A DNA stretch of 49,435 nt from assembly GCA_035353395.1 (NCBI GenBank), contig DAOPZL010000017.1, forward strand, positions 1-49,435. Direction: 5' to 3'. Origin of the DNA: UBA1801 sp035353395. Lineage in GTDB: Bacteria > Acidobacteriota > Holophagae > Holophagales > Holophagaceae. Position numbers and translations under genes: made by a program. Positions 32,813 through 43,092 of this stretch are shown piece after piece (the first letter of the stretch is position 1; each line of letters opens with the position of its first letter). The notes below the pieces were generated by a model that saw only the letters and a program-made list of their open reading frames with translations, was not told the DNA's origin and did not search any database.

Positions 32813-35800
32813 ATGATCCGAACCCTCTTCAGCAACCGCACCGAGCAGCTCCTGGCGGCCCTCGCCGAGGACCTGCGGCGGTTCCGGGCCGAGCGGGGGC
32901 CGTGGGAGGCGCCGCACCTGGTCTTCCCCAGCCCGGCGATGCGGGACTACGTCCTGCGCGGCCTGGCGCGCAGCGACCTGAAGGTCGCCGCCAACCTGAG
33001 GACCGACTACCTGGACGGCTTCTGGCGGCGCTTCGTCCCCGGCGGCGGCAGGCCCGTGCGCCTGCTGGACCGGCCGGCCATCCAGGGGCTCCTGCTGGGG
33101 CTCTTCCAGGAGGAGCCGCTCCTGGAAGAGCCCGTGCTGGCGCCGGTCCGGGCCTACCTCTCCGGGCAGCCCAGGGACCTGAAGGCCCTGCAGCTCGCGG
33201 AAGCCCTCGCGAGGCTCTTCGAGGCGTACGGCCTCGTCCGCCCGGAGTGGCTGGAGGCCTGGAACGCGGGGCGGGCGGCGGCCACCCACGCCCCGGAGGG
33301 GATGGAGGCCTGGCAGCGCCGGCTCTGGACCGCGCTGCGGGCGAAGCTGGCGAGCCTGCCCGAGACGTGGACGACCCTCGCCGAGTTCTTCCGGAGCCCC
33401 CGCTTCGGGAGCGCGGCCTTCCCCGCCGAGGTCTTCCTCTTCGGCCTCGGCCCCTTCGCCAGGGCCTACCACGAGGCCATCGGGCGCCTGGGGCGGGACA
33501 GCCGCGTGAACCTCTACGCGACCATCCCCTGCCGGGAGATCTGGGACGACCTCCGAGGCGAATGGGACCAGCACGCCGGGGAGGAGGAGCCCTTCGCCAC
33601 CGACACCCGCGCCCACCTGGCCCTCCAGCGGTGGGGCCGGGCGGGGCGCGAGCAGGTCTGCCAGCTCTGCGAGCTGACCGACTGGGACGTGGACCTGGAG
33701 GCGGATGAATCGGGGGGGGACCGCCTCCTCCAGCGCCTCCAGGACGAGATCCTCACCCTGGGGACCGGGGAGCCGAGGCCGCTGCCTCCGGCGGCGGACG
33801 ACTCGGTCCGGGTCCTGGCCTGCCCCGGCCCCCGGCGCGAGGCCGAGGCGGTGGCGGACGAGATCTGGGAGACCCTCCTCGCAGCCCGGGGAGGGATCCG
33901 GTTCTCGGACGTGGCGGTGCTCCTGCCCGAGGGCGCCAAGGAGGACTACCTCGACCATCTGGAGGCGGCCTTCGCCGAGGCGCGGCGGATCCCCTGGCGC
34001 CTGGCGGACCGGGGTCCGGGCCTCGTCCGCGAGCTGGCCGAGGGGGCTCTCCTGCTCCTGAAGCTGGGCCTTTCGGACCTCAACCGCGCCCAGGTGGTCC
34101 GGGCCCTGGGGCATCCGGCCTTCCGGCGGCGCTGGCCGGACCTTCCCCTGGAGGACCTCCCGGAGTTCTGCGAGCGGGCCGGGATCATCGCCCGGATGGA
34201 CGCGGCGGAGACGGAGCGCACCTACCTGGCCCCGGGCCTCTGGACCTGGACCCGCGGCTTCGAGCGCGCGGCCCTGGGCTGCTTCGCGGGCGGCGGCGGC
34301 GCCCTGGACCTGCCGGACGGCAGGCTCCCCGCCGCCCTGCCCGTGGCCGGGAGCGCGGACCTGGCGCTCCTGCTCGGCTCCCTGCTGGCGGACCTGCGGC
34401 GCATGAAGGAGGCCAGGCAGGCCCCCCGGGCCTGGGCCGGCCGGTTCCGGACCTTCCTCCGGGCCTACCTGGGGCGGCCCGAGGCCGACGCCGGCGAGGC
34501 CGAGGCCAGGGCCATGGCCGCGCTCGCGGACGCGCTGGCCCGCCTGGAGGCCCTCGAGGTGCCGGGAGTGGTCCCCCCGGCGCTGGGATTCAGGGAGGCG
34601 GTGGCCTCGGCCGAGGCCAGTTTCCGGCGCCTCCTCGCGGACGCGCCCGGGCCCTTCGGGCGGGGGGTGGCCGTCGCGTCGCACGAGGCGCTGAGGGGCG
34701 TCCCCTTCAAGGTGATCTTCCTGATGGGGATGGGGGAGGGCGTGTTCCCGGCCTCCGACGTGCGCGATCCCCTGGACCTCCGCCTCCACCGCCGCCGGCC
34801 GGGGGACCTCAAGCGGTCCGAGCAGGACCGGCACCTCTTCCTGGAATGCCTCCTCGCCGCCCGGGAACGCCTGGTCCTGAGCTACGTCGCCCGGGATGCC
34901 GTGACCGGCGAGGAACTGCAGCCGAGCCCCCTGGTCCTGGACCTGCGGGACATCCTGCTCCCGGCCCTGGGCGCGCGGGGCTGGGAAGCCCTGCAGGTGC
35001 GCCACCGGACCCATCGCCACGACCTCGCCTACTTCCCGGACCTCGCCCCGGGCGGCCCGGCCCTCCCCGTCAGCCACACCCCCGCGGCCCGGGAGGAGGC
35101 GGAGGCCCTCTGGATCGGCGAGCGGCTGCGGGCGGCCGCGGGCGGGCTCACGGAGCTGCCCGGACCCTTTGGGCGGTGGGGACTGGGTCCGGCGGCCCGG
35201 GAGGCGCTGGCGGCCCGGGTCCGTTCCTGCGGCCCCCTGGCCCCCGCCCCGGGGCCGGAGGCTCTTCCCGACCGGCCGGCGGTCCGCGTGGGGGCGCTGC
35301 GCAAGTGGCTCGAGTGCCAGATCCAGGGCGGCGCCCGGCTCCGGCTGGGCCTCCGGGGGGAGGACGACCGAGATCCGGCGGAGGTGTCGGAAGAGCCCTT
35401 CGGCACGGGGTTCCTCGACCTGCGCGGCGCCGCCCGGGCGGCCCTCTGGGAGAGCCTGGCCACCGGCAGGCCGGCCGGGGAGGCTTTCCTGGCGCGGATG
35501 GCCCGGCTGCGGGAGGACGCCAAGGCGCCGGCGGGCTTCCTCGGCGAGGGCGAGACGGCGGCGGCGCTGGCGCAGATCGAAGGCTGGGCCCGGCTCGTCC
35601 CGCCCGGGACGGCGCCGCGCGTCTACCGTTTCGGCCCCGACCGCGCCGGGATCGAGTCCCCGCTGGATGTCGTGCCCCTGGAGCCCGTGGACGTGGCGGT
35701 GGACTTCGGCGGCAGGCAGGTCGTGTTCCGCCTCGAAGGCGCCACGGAGCCCCAGGGGGAGGGCGGGACCCTGATGCTCGCCGACCGGGAGCTCCCGGAA

Positions 35801-36268
35801 GCGGGGAAGCCGCCCGTCACGAAGGACCGCCGCGACCTGCTCAAGGCGTGGTTCGACCAGCTGCTGCTCGCCGCCGGCGGGATCAAGGAGGGCGCGCACC
35901 AGGCGCGGGTGTTCGCCTGGCGGAAGGGCGAGGGGCAGGTGCGCGCCGTCGCGCTTCCGCCGGTGTCCCGGGCCGAGGCGAAGGCGCGGCTGGCGGCCTG
36001 GCTCCGGGAGGCGTTCGCGTCCCCGCGCTGGACGCTCATGCCCATCGAGGCCGTGCTCGAGCTCCGGGGGGCGGGGGAAGGGGCCCAGGCGATGGAGACC
36101 TGGATCGACACCCAGGAGAGCGGGCAGAACCCCAGCTACAGCTCCCGCTTCGGCCCCCTGCCGCGCGCGTGCGAGGCTCCGGTGGAGCCGTGCTGGCGGG
36201 AACTCGCGGAGGCGAGGCTGGGCGCCTTCCCAGCGTGGTCGGCGGACTGGGAGGAAATCAAACCATGA
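32813..36268 (+). CDS. recC: Exodeoxyribonuclease V subunit RecC
   Basis: A 1151-aa RecC, close to the usual size. The N terminus MIRTLFSNRTEQLLAALAED and VFPSPAMRDYVLRGLA, then VYPT-like FLFGLGPFARAYHEAI, VRVLACPGPRREAEAVADEI and VIFLMGMGEGVFPASD-type segments match family order, with degenerate helicase motifs as expected. It recognises Chi-like sequences and splits strands within RecBCD. ATG 32813 begins the family homology. The stop overlaps recB (ATGA). Confidence 0.93.
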   Translation: MIRTLFSNRTEQLLAALAEDLRRFRAERGPWEAPHLVFPSPAMRDYVLRGLARSDLKVAANLRTDYLDGFWRRFVPGGGRPVRLLDRPAIQGLLLGLFQEEPLLEEPVLAPVRAYLSGQPRDLKALQLAEALARLFEAYGLVRPEWLEAWNAGRAAATHAPEGMEAWQRRLWTALRAKLASLPETWTTLAEFFRSPRFGSAAFPAEVFLFGLGPFARAYHEAIGRLGRDSRVNLYATIPCREIWDDLRGEWDQHAGEEEPFATDTRAHLALQRWGRAGREQVCQLCELTDWDVDLEADESGGDRLLQRLQDEILTLGTGEPRPLPPAADDSVRVLACPGPRREAEAVADEIWETLLAARGGIRFSDVAVLLPEGAKEDYLDHLEAAFAEARRIPWRLADRGPGLVRELAEGALLLLKLGLSDLNRAQVVRALGHPAFRRRWPDLPLEDLPEFCERAGIIARMDAAETERTYLAPGLWTWTRGFERAALGCFAGGGGALDLPDGRLPAALPVAGSADLALLLGSLLADLRRMKEARQAPRAWAGRFRTFLRAYLGRPEADAGEAEARAMAALADALARLEALEVPGVVPPALGFREAVASAEASFRRLLADAPGPFGRGVAVASHEALRGVPFKVIFLMGMGEGVFPASDVRDPLDLRLHRRRPGDLKRSEQDRHLFLECLLAARERLVLSYVARDAVTGEELQPSPLVLDLRDILLPALGARGWEALQVRHRTHRHDLAYFPDLAPGGPALPVSHTPAAREEAEALWIGERLRAAAGGLTELPGPFGRWGLGPAAREALAARVRSCGPLAPAPGPEALPDRPAVRVGALRKWLECQIQGGARLRLGLRGEDDRDPAEVSEEPFGTGFLDLRGAARAALWESLATGRPAGEAFLARMARLREDAKAPAGFLGEGETAAALAQIEGWARLVPPGTAPRVYRFGPDRAGIESPLDVVPLEPVDVAVDFGGRQVVFRLEGATEPQGEGGTLMLADRELPEAGKPPVTKDRRDLLKAWFDQLLLAAGGIKEGAHQARVFAWRKGEGQVRAVALPPVSRAEAKARLAAWLREAFASPRWTLMPIEAVLELRGAGEGAQAMETWIDTQESGQNPSYSSRFGPLPRACEAPVEPCWRELAEARLGAFPAWSADWEEIKP

Positions 36269-39200
36269 TCCGCGTCGGCAAGCCCGCCATCCTGGAGGCC
36301 CTGCCGCCCGAGAAGGGCGTGGTCCAGGCCAGCGCCGGCACCGGGAAGACCTACGTCCTGGAGCGCATGGTCATCGACCTGATCCTGGGCGGCCTCAGGC
36401 TCGAGCAGATCCTGGTGGTGACCTTCACCGAGAAGGCGACCCTGGAGCTGAAGGCCCGGATCCGCGGCATGCTGGAGCGGATGGCCGCCCTGCCCGAGGG
36501 CTACGACGACCAGGGCAGCCCGGCCTGGACCCTGGGGGAGGACCAACTGCGCGCCCTGGGCGAGGCCCTCCGGGGCTTCGACCGGGCCACGATCTCCACC
36601 ATCCACGGGTTCTGCCGGAGGATCCTCCAGGAGAGCGCCTTCGAGGGCGGCTGCCTGCTGGAGCAGGAACTGACCGACGGCCGCGCCGCCCTGGGCCGCG
36701 CCTGGCGGGACGTGATCCGCAGGGACGCCGCGGAGCCTCCCCTCCGGGACTTCCTGAGGGACGTCCTCGGCGACGGCCAGACCTTCGACGGCATCGAGGA
36801 GCTCCTCTGGGCGGCGCACGCCGAGCGGGGCACCCTCCTGCCGGCCCCGGACGGCGATCCCGACGAGCTCCTGGCCGCCTGCCCGCGGGGCTGGGAGGCG
36901 CGCTGGCCGGAGCTGGAGGCGGCGGTCGCGGCCCTGGCGCTCCCGGGCCCGACGAAGAAGGCCTTCCTCCGGCGCCTGGAGGCTTTCTTCCCCCTGCTGG
37001 CGGCGGGACCTTCCGCCTATCGGCTTCTGCAGGGGTGGGACTTCCCCTTCCTCGAGGAGAAGGACATCCTCGGCAAGGGCGGGGCGGGCCACCCGCTGTG
37101 GGAATGGATGGAGGCCTTCCGGAAGGCCGCCGGGACCCCGGAGGCCATGCTCGTCCACCGCCTCCTGCCCCTGGTCCGGCGCCGGCTGCGGGAGCTGAAG
37201 GACGCGGAGGGCCTCTACGACCACGACGACAGCATCCTGCAGGTCGAGGCGGCGCTGGAGGGGCCGCGCGGCCCGGAGCTCGCGGCGAGGCTCCGGGAGC
37301 GCTACCAGGCGGCCCTCATCGACGAGTTCCAGGACACCGACCAGGCCCAGTGGCGGATCTTCCGGCGGCTGTTCGGCACGCCCGGCCGCAGGCTCTACGT
37401 GATCGGGGACCCCAAGCAGGCGATCTACGGGTTCCGGGGCGGCGACCTCCCCACCTACCGCCAGGCGACGGCGGAGTTGCTGGGCGGGCGGCCGCCCGAG
37501 GAGCTGCGGGAGAACCACCGCTCCACCCGGGACGTCCTCGACGCCTGCAACCTGATCTTCACCGGAGGGGGCGGCGGCTTCTTCTCCGACCCCGGCCTCT
37601 ACCCCGCGGCCTCGGCCGTCCGGTGCGGGAATCCGCGGCTGGTCGCGGAATCGGGGGACGGTCGCCCCCTGGCCCCGGTCCGGGTGCTGCGGTTCGGGAC
37701 CCTCTCCGGGGGGCGGAACCTCTGGCGCGGGGTCGCCCGGGCGCTTGCCCGCGAGATCAAGGACCTCCTCCAGCGGGAGAGGATCCGGTTCGGCGATCCC
37801 GGGGCCGAGGCTCCCGCGAAGCAGGTCCGGGCGCTCCACTGCGGGGATGTCCAGGTGCTGGTGGAGAAGCGCAGGCAGGGCCTGGAGATCGCCGACGCCC
37901 TCCGGCTGGAGGGCATCCCGTGCGCGTTCTTCAAGCAGGACGGGCTGCTGGAGAGCGCGGAGGCGGCGGACCTCCTGGACTGCCTGGCGGCGGTGGCGGA
38001 GCCCCGGAACCGGACCTGCCAGGCCCGCGCCCTGGTGACGCCCTTCTTCGGCTATGCCTGGGACGACCTGGAAGCCCTGAGGGACCTCCCGGAGGACCAT
38101 CCGGCGCTCCTGCGGCTCCTGGCCTGGCAGGACCTGGCCCGGCAGCGCAGGTTCCCGAGGCTGTTCGAGGCCCTGCACGCCGGGAGCGGCCTGGTGCAGC
38201 GCCTGCGCATCCGCGCCGCCGGGGAGCGCAGCCTGACCAACCACCTGCACCTGGCGGAGCTCCTGACGCGCCAGGCCCGGGAGACGGGCGCGGACCTGGA
38301 GGACCTGGTGCGCCTCATGAAGCGCTGGCGGGACGGCACCGAGCTGCCCCCCGGCGAGGACGGCAGCCTCCAGCGCCTGGAAGGGGAGCGGCGGGCGGTC
38401 CAGATCCTCACCATGCACCAGAGCAAGGGGCTGGAGGCACCCATCGTGGCGCTCTACGGCTTCACGCGGCCCAACCTCCAGTCGAAGGTCAAGCGCTTCC
38501 ACCGGGGCGCGGAGCGGTGCCTCTACCTGGGCTCCCCTCCGGAGCCGGCCAGGACGGCCGTGGAGGTGGAGAGGACCGCGGAGGCCGAGCGCCTGCTCTA
38601 CGTGGCGCTGACCCGGGCCCAGGCCCAGCTCGTCCTGCCCTGCTTCATCGTGGACAAGACGGACGCGAAGGGGGGCTCCCGGCCGGTCCACCCGGAGGGC
38701 AACTACCGGATCCTCAACCGGCGGCTGCGGGACATCCTCGAGGCCGGCGAGCATGGCGGCCTGTTCCAGGAGGCCGCCGTGGACAGCCGGCTGCTGGAAC
38801 CGGCGGAGGTTGAGCCCCCGGCCGGCCTGGGGGACTGGGCCCTGCCCGAGCCGCCCGCGCCGGTCCTGCCCGACTACCAGGCTGCCCGGCGGGCGGCCCG
38901 GCCACCGTTCGCCGCGTCCTACACCTCCCTGCACGCCCTCGGGGGAGCGGGGAGGGACGAGGAAGACGGGCTGGTGCTCGACGGAGAACAGGCGGCCACG
39001 GCCGCGGCCCCGGGGCCGGACGAGCTGCCCCGGGGCGCCCGGACCGGGATCCTCCTGCACCGGCTGCTGGAGGAGGCGGACCTGCGGAGCGCCGAGGGAA
39101 TCCCCTTCGAGGCCTGGTGGGCGGACGAGGGGCGGCGGGCCTGGATCGGCGGCGTCCTGGAGGATTCCGGGTTCCCGCCCGTCCAGGCCGCCCGGGCCGC

Positions 39201-39651
39201 GCGGATCGTCTACGAGGCCCTCCGCGCGCCCCTGTCCGGGGCGCCGCTGGCCCGCCACGAGCACGTCCTGAGGGAACTGGGCTTCCTGGCCCACTTCCTG
39301 GACACGGAGGACCTGCTCCAGGGATTCATGGACGTGGTCTTCGAACGGGACGGGCGGATCCACCTCCTGGACTGGAAGAGCGACGCCCTGGACGCCTACG
39401 ACGCCGGGACGCTCGAGGCGCGGGTCCGGTCCCAGTACCTGGTCCAGGTGAGGATCTACCTCGGCGTCGTCCTCGACTATTTCGGCATCGAGGACCCGGA
39501 GGCCTACGAGCGGCGCTTCGCGGACATCCACTACGTCTTCCTGCGGGGCCTCCCCGGGCAGGGGGTCTGGAGCTGGCATCCCGCCTGGTCCGATGTCCTG
39601 GCCTGGCGCGAGGACCTGCGGCGGCTCCACGGGGAGGTGGCCCATGTTTGA
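36265..39651 (+). CDS. recB: Exodeoxyribonuclease V subunit RecB (helicase-nuclease)
   Basis: A 1128-aa SF1 helicase with C-terminal nuclease. Walker A VVQASAGTGKTYVLERM (about 20-36), motif Ia VVTFTEKATLELKAR, STIHGFCRRIL, motif II LIDEFQDTDQAQW, VIGDPKQAIYGFRGGD (motif III), TMHQSKGLEAPIVALYGF (V) and LLYVALTRAQAQLVL (VI). The nuclease shows GFMDVVFERDGRIHLLDWKSD, containing the D-x-K active-site residues. It unwinds double-strand ends 3' to 5' and degrades DNA until Chi. It overlaps recC by 4 nt and recD by 8 nt. Confidence 0.96.
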   Translation: MIRVGKPAILEALPPEKGVVQASAGTGKTYVLERMVIDLILGGLRLEQILVVTFTEKATLELKARIRGMLERMAALPEGYDDQGSPAWTLGEDQLRALGEALRGFDRATISTIHGFCRRILQESAFEGGCLLEQELTDGRAALGRAWRDVIRRDAAEPPLRDFLRDVLGDGQTFDGIEELLWAAHAERGTLLPAPDGDPDELLAACPRGWEARWPELEAAVAALALPGPTKKAFLRRLEAFFPLLAAGPSAYRLLQGWDFPFLEEKDILGKGGAGHPLWEWMEAFRKAAGTPEAMLVHRLLPLVRRRLRELKDAEGLYDHDDSILQVEAALEGPRGPELAARLRERYQAALIDEFQDTDQAQWRIFRRLFGTPGRRLYVIGDPKQAIYGFRGGDLPTYRQATAELLGGRPPEELRENHRSTRDVLDACNLIFTGGGGGFFSDPGLYPAASAVRCGNPRLVAESGDGRPLAPVRVLRFGTLSGGRNLWRGVARALAREIKDLLQRERIRFGDPGAEAPAKQVRALHCGDVQVLVEKRRQGLEIADALRLEGIPCAFFKQDGLLESAEAADLLDCLAAVAEPRNRTCQARALVTPFFGYAWDDLEALRDLPEDHPALLRLLAWQDLARQRRFPRLFEALHAGSGLVQRLRIRAAGERSLTNHLHLAELLTRQARETGADLEDLVRLMKRWRDGTELPPGEDGSLQRLEGERRAVQILTMHQSKGLEAPIVALYGFTRPNLQSKVKRFHRGAERCLYLGSPPEPARTAVEVERTAEAERLLYVALTRAQAQLVLPCFIVDKTDAKGGSRPVHPEGNYRILNRRLRDILEAGEHGGLFQEAAVDSRLLEPAEVEPPAGLGDWALPEPPAPVLPDYQAARRAARPPFAASYTSLHALGGAGRDEEDGLVLDGEQAATAAAPGPDELPRGARTGILLHRLLEEADLRSAEGIPFEAWWADEGRRAWIGGVLEDSGFPPVQAARAARIVYEALRAPLSGAPLARHEHVLRELGFLAHFLDTEDLLQGFMDVVFERDGRIHLLDWKSDALDAYDAGTLEARVRSQYLVQVRIYLGVVLDYFGIEDPEAYERRFADIHYVFLRGLPGQGVWSWHPAWSDVLAWREDLRRLHGEVAHV

Positions 39652-41584
39652 CACCGGCCTGCCCCCCCTCTCCGGCGTCCTGGCCTCTCCCGAGGAGCGC
39701 CGCGCGGCGGAGCGGTGGCAGAAGGCCCTGGGATCGCTCGCCCAGCCCGAGGGACTCCTGGCGATGGCGCACTGGCTGGCGGCCGTCCCCCCCGGCCTGG
39801 TCCCCGCGGCCCGGCAGGATCTCACGCTGCTGCTCCTGCTGCTCCTGGTGAACCAGGCGCAGGGCAGCTCGTACCTCCCCCTGGGGGACGCGGCCAGGCT
39901 CCGGGAGCTGCAGGAGCCCTTCGGTCCGCCCGCCGGGGACTGGGCGGACCTCCTCCGCCACGGGGAGGTGCAGTGCCTGCTGGCGGGACCGGGCGCGCCC
40001 CTGCGCCTGGAGGGCGACCGGCTCTACAGCGGCCGCCTCCTGGCCCTCGAGGCGAGGCTCGCGGAACAGGCGCGGGCCCGGGCGGCGCGCCCCGCCTCGG
40101 CGCGCAGCGCGGACGCCGGGGTGATGGAGTCCCCCAGGCGCCTCGACGGGCCGCAGCGGGAGGCGGTCGCCGCCGCGGTCGCCGGGAGCCTCACCCTGGT
40201 GACGGGCGGGCCGGGCACCGGCAAGACCGCCATCGCGGTGGCCATGCTCCGCTCGCTGCTGCGCGGGGAATCCCCCCTGCGCCCCGAGGAGATCCTCCTG
40301 GCCGCGCCCACCGGAAAGGCCGCCCAGCGCATGGGCCAGTCCATCCGCCGGGCCCTCCGGGAGCTCGCGGAGGCCCGGCCCCTGGAGGCGCCCGACCAGG
40401 CGCTCGATGCGATGGAGCCCCGGACCCTCCACCGGCTGCTGGGGTGGGATCCGGGCACGGAGGGCTTCCGGCACCACGCGGCCAATCCGCTCGCCGCCGG
40501 GGCCGTCATCGTCGACGAGGCCTCGATGATCGACCTGGAGCTCATGAGCGCCCTGTTCGCGGCGGTGCCTCCGGCGTGCTCCCTGGTGCTCCTGGGCGAC
40601 GCGGACCAGCTGCCCTCGGTGGAGGCCGGACGCGCCTTCCGCGACCTGGTGGACGCGCTCCCGGGCTGCCGGCAGGTTCTGGTCCACAGCTTCCGCATGC
40701 GCCAGGAGGATCCCGGAGGCCGCCACATCCTCGCCGCGGCGCGGGGCGTCAACGCGGGAGACGCGGCCGCCTTCTGGCGGGCCGATCCGGAGGTGCCGGT
40801 CCGGGAGCGCTTCGAGGAACTCTCCGGTGCCGGCGTGGAGCTCCTCGCGGCCAGCCCGGAGAACCTTGAAGCCTTCTGCCGCGACTGGGCCCAGGGACGC
40901 ATCTGGACCGTCGCGGCCCGGGGCGGCCTGCCGGAGGCCCCCCTCGGGGCGCTGGCCTTCCCGCCTCTCGCCCACCGGGGGGGCGCGGAGCCCTTCGGTC
41001 CCGGCGACCTGGCCCGGGTGCGGCGGCTCATCGACCACTACGACCGGGGCCGCATCCTCTGCCCGGTGAACGCGGGCGCCCACCTCCGAAGCGTCGAGAG
41101 CCTCAACGCCTTCTTCCACGGCCAGGCCGTGGCCATGGCCATGGCCCGGGGCGGGCTGGAGCTGGGCGCGGCGCGGATCGCGGGCGAGCCCGTGATGGCG
41201 CGGCGCAACGACTACGCGCGCGGCCTGTTCAACGGCGACCAGGGAGTGGTGATGCTGGTCGAGCGCGGCGGCGAAATCCACCGCGAGGTCTTCTTCCCCA
41301 AGGGCGACGGCTTCCTGAACTTCCCGCTGGCGGCCATCCAGGAGGGGCTGGACCTGTGCTACGCCATGACCGTCCACAAGTCCCAGGGCTCCGAGTTCGA
41401 GCGGATCGCCCTGGTCCTGCCGGAGCGGCCCGGCCCCCTGCTCACCCGCGAGATCCTCTACACCGCCCTGACCCGCGCGCAGAAGGCCGCGACGATCCTC
41501 GGGGGCCGGTCCATCCTGGAGGAGGCCATCCGCAAGCCGGTGGTCCGCTGGTCGGGCCTGGCGGATCGGATCCAGGTCGGTTGA
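39644..41584 (+). CDS. recD: Exodeoxyribonuclease V subunit RecD (5'-3' helicase)
   Basis: A 646-aa SF1B helicase. Walker A LVTGGPGTGKTAIAVAML near residue 186, AAPTGKAAQRMGQSI (Ia), HRLLGWDP, VIVDEASMIDLELMSAL (II), VLLGDADQLPSVEAGRAF (III) and CYAMTVHKSQGSEFERI near the C terminus. The N-terminal RecB-binding region is present (residues 1-130). ATG 39644 overlaps the recB stop. It completes the recC-recB-recD operon, and the convergent rmuC gene ends 12 nt further on. Confidence 0.95.
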   Translation: MFDTGLPPLSGVLASPEERRAAERWQKALGSLAQPEGLLAMAHWLAAVPPGLVPAARQDLTLLLLLLLVNQAQGSSYLPLGDAARLRELQEPFGPPAGDWADLLRHGEVQCLLAGPGAPLRLEGDRLYSGRLLALEARLAEQARARAARPASARSADAGVMESPRRLDGPQREAVAAAVAGSLTLVTGGPGTGKTAIAVAMLRSLLRGESPLRPEEILLAAPTGKAAQRMGQSIRRALRELAEARPLEAPDQALDAMEPRTLHRLLGWDPGTEGFRHHAANPLAAGAVIVDEASMIDLELMSALFAAVPPACSLVLLGDADQLPSVEAGRAFRDLVDALPGCRQVLVHSFRMRQEDPGGRHILAAARGVNAGDAAAFWRADPEVPVRERFEELSGAGVELLAASPENLEAFCRDWAQGRIWTVAARGGLPEAPLGALAFPPLAHRGGAEPFGPGDLARVRRLIDHYDRGRILCPVNAGAHLRSVESLNAFFHGQAVAMAMARGGLELGAARIAGEPVMARRNDYARGLFNGDQGVVMLVERGGEIHREVFFPKGDGFLNFPLAAIQEGLDLCYAMTVHKSQGSEFERIALVLPERPGPLLTREILYTALTRAQKAATILGGRSILEEAIRKPVVRWSGLADRIQVG

Positions 41585-41596
41585 GGTCCCGGCGGC

Positions 41597-42967
41597 CTAC
41601 GCGCCGTCCTCCGCCGTCCCCGGCCCGTCGGCGAGTTCCGGCAGGGCGGCGTCGGCGGAGGCCGGCAGCCGCTTCACGACCTTGACGCCCAGCTCGGTGA
41701 ACCGGTCCACGGTCCTGACCAGGCTCCCGCGCCCGTCCTTCAGGGTGTCGGAGGCGTCCTTGAAGGTCCGCTGCGCGAGCTCGAGCTGGCTCCCGAGCCG
41801 GTCCATCTTCTCGAGGAAGACCCGCAGCTTGTCGTAGACCCTGCCTGCCTGCTCCGCGAGGATGCGGGCGGACTGGTTCTGCCTCTGGAGGCTCCAGAGG
41901 TTGGCCACGACGCGCAGGACCGGCAGCAGGGTCGTCGCCGTGACCAGGGCGATCCGCTGGTCGTAGGCCTCCTGGAAGAGGGCGGGGGAGTGCTCCAGCG
42001 CGGCCAGGTAGGCAGGCTCGATGGCGACGAACAGGAAGGTGAAGTCCGGCGAGCCCATCTCCAGGAGCTCGGGATACTTCCGGTCGCTGAGGCCCCGGAT
42101 GTGGTTCCGGAGGGCCGCGACGTGGGCCGCCAGGTGCCGCTGCCGCTCCTCCGGGGTCCCGGCGGCCACGAAGGCCGCGTAGTCCACGAGCGAGACCTTG
42201 CTGTCGATGATGATGTGCCTGCCCTCGGGCAGGTTCACCACGAAGTCGGGCCGGGCGTTGCGGCCCTCGTCGTCCTTGAAGTTCCGCTCCCGGTCGTATT
42301 CGAGGCCCTTGCGCAGGCCGGCCTGTTCGAGGAGCAGCTCGACCTTCTGCTCGCCCCAGTTCCCCTGGACCTTCTTGTCCCCCTTCAGCGCCCGGGTGAG
42401 GCTGGCGGCCTCCTCCGTGATCTGCTGGTTCAGCTCGCGCAGGTGGCCCAGCTCGGCCGAGAGCGTCGTGCGGCCCTGCACGCTGTCCGTGTGGAGCTGG
42501 TCGATGCGGGCGCGGAAGGACTCGAGCTGCTCCTTGAAGGGGGCGAGGAGGCTCGAGAGCCCTTCGCGGCTCTGGGCGTCGAAGGCCTGGTGCTTGCTCT
42601 CGAAGATCCGCTGGGCCAGGTTCTCGAACTCCTGCCGGAGCGCCTGGCGGCTCGCCTCCAGCTGCTTCCGCTCGTCCGCCAGGGCCTCCCGGTCCTTCTC
42701 GGCGGCGGTCTCCAGCCCGGCCACCCGGGCCTGGGCGGCGGCCAGCTGGCTCCGGAGCTCCCGGCGCTCCTCCTGGGCCTCCGCGACCTGGGCGCGGAGC
42801 ATCCCGGCGGCCTGCTCGGCCCCGGCCAGGCGGGTCTCCAGCTCCCGCCGCTCCTCGATGCGGGTGAGCGCGCCCTCTGAGCGGCCCGCGCGGCGCCCCA
42901 GCAGGAACGCGGCCACCCCGGCCAGCAGGAGGAGGATTCCGGAGAGGACGGGGGAGAAAAAATCCAT
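41597..42967 (-). CDS. rmuC: RmuC family DNA recombination protein
   Basis: A 456-aa protein with an N-terminal membrane anchor (residues 5-25), a long coiled coil (about 30-165, rich in Glu, Arg, Ala) and the RmuC domain: KVQGNWGEQKVELLLEQAGL, DFVVNLPEGRHIIIDSKVSL with the PD-(D/E)xK-like D...DSK, and TTLLPVLRVVANLW. RmuC limits inversions at short repeats and is thought to be a nuclease. It converges with recD, a pairing that suits shared DNA repair roles but may be chance. Confidence 0.93.
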   Translation of the reverse strand: MDFFSPVLSGILLLLAGVAAFLLGRRAGRSEGALTRIEERRELETRLAGAEQAAGMLRAQVAEAQEERRELRSQLAAAQARVAGLETAAEKDREALADERKQLEASRQALRQEFENLAQRIFESKHQAFDAQSREGLSSLLAPFKEQLESFRARIDQLHTDSVQGRTTLSAELGHLRELNQQITEEAASLTRALKGDKKVQGNWGEQKVELLLEQAGLRKGLEYDRERNFKDDEGRNARPDFVVNLPEGRHIIIDSKVSLVDYAAFVAAGTPEERQRHLAAHVAALRNHIRGLSDRKYPELLEMGSPDFTFLFVAIEPAYLAALEHSPALFQEAYDQRIALVTATTLLPVLRVVANLWSLQRQNQSARILAEQAGRVYDKLRVFLEKMDRLGSQLELAQRTFKDASDTLKDGRGSLVRTVDRFTELGVKVVKRLPASADAALPELADGPGTAEDGA

Positions 42968-43092
42968 GGGAGGCCTTTCCAGGGGGATCGGGGTGCGACC
43001 CAGGGATTATGGCGCATGTGTCGGCGGGCCTGTCGTCGAGCGACAGGGATTGTCCGTCTTCCGGCGGGATCCTCGGGTGCGGAGGAACGGTC

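Noticed and set aside
31268..35899. 1543-aa open frame antisense to recC
   Set aside because: Composition is Gly/Pro/Arg-rich as expected from the reverse of a high-GC gene; only its GNAT end (31268-31726) is real.
36136..39825. 1229-aa open frame antisense to recB and recD
   Set aside because: The plus strand has all RecB motifs in order; the antisense frame shows no domain.
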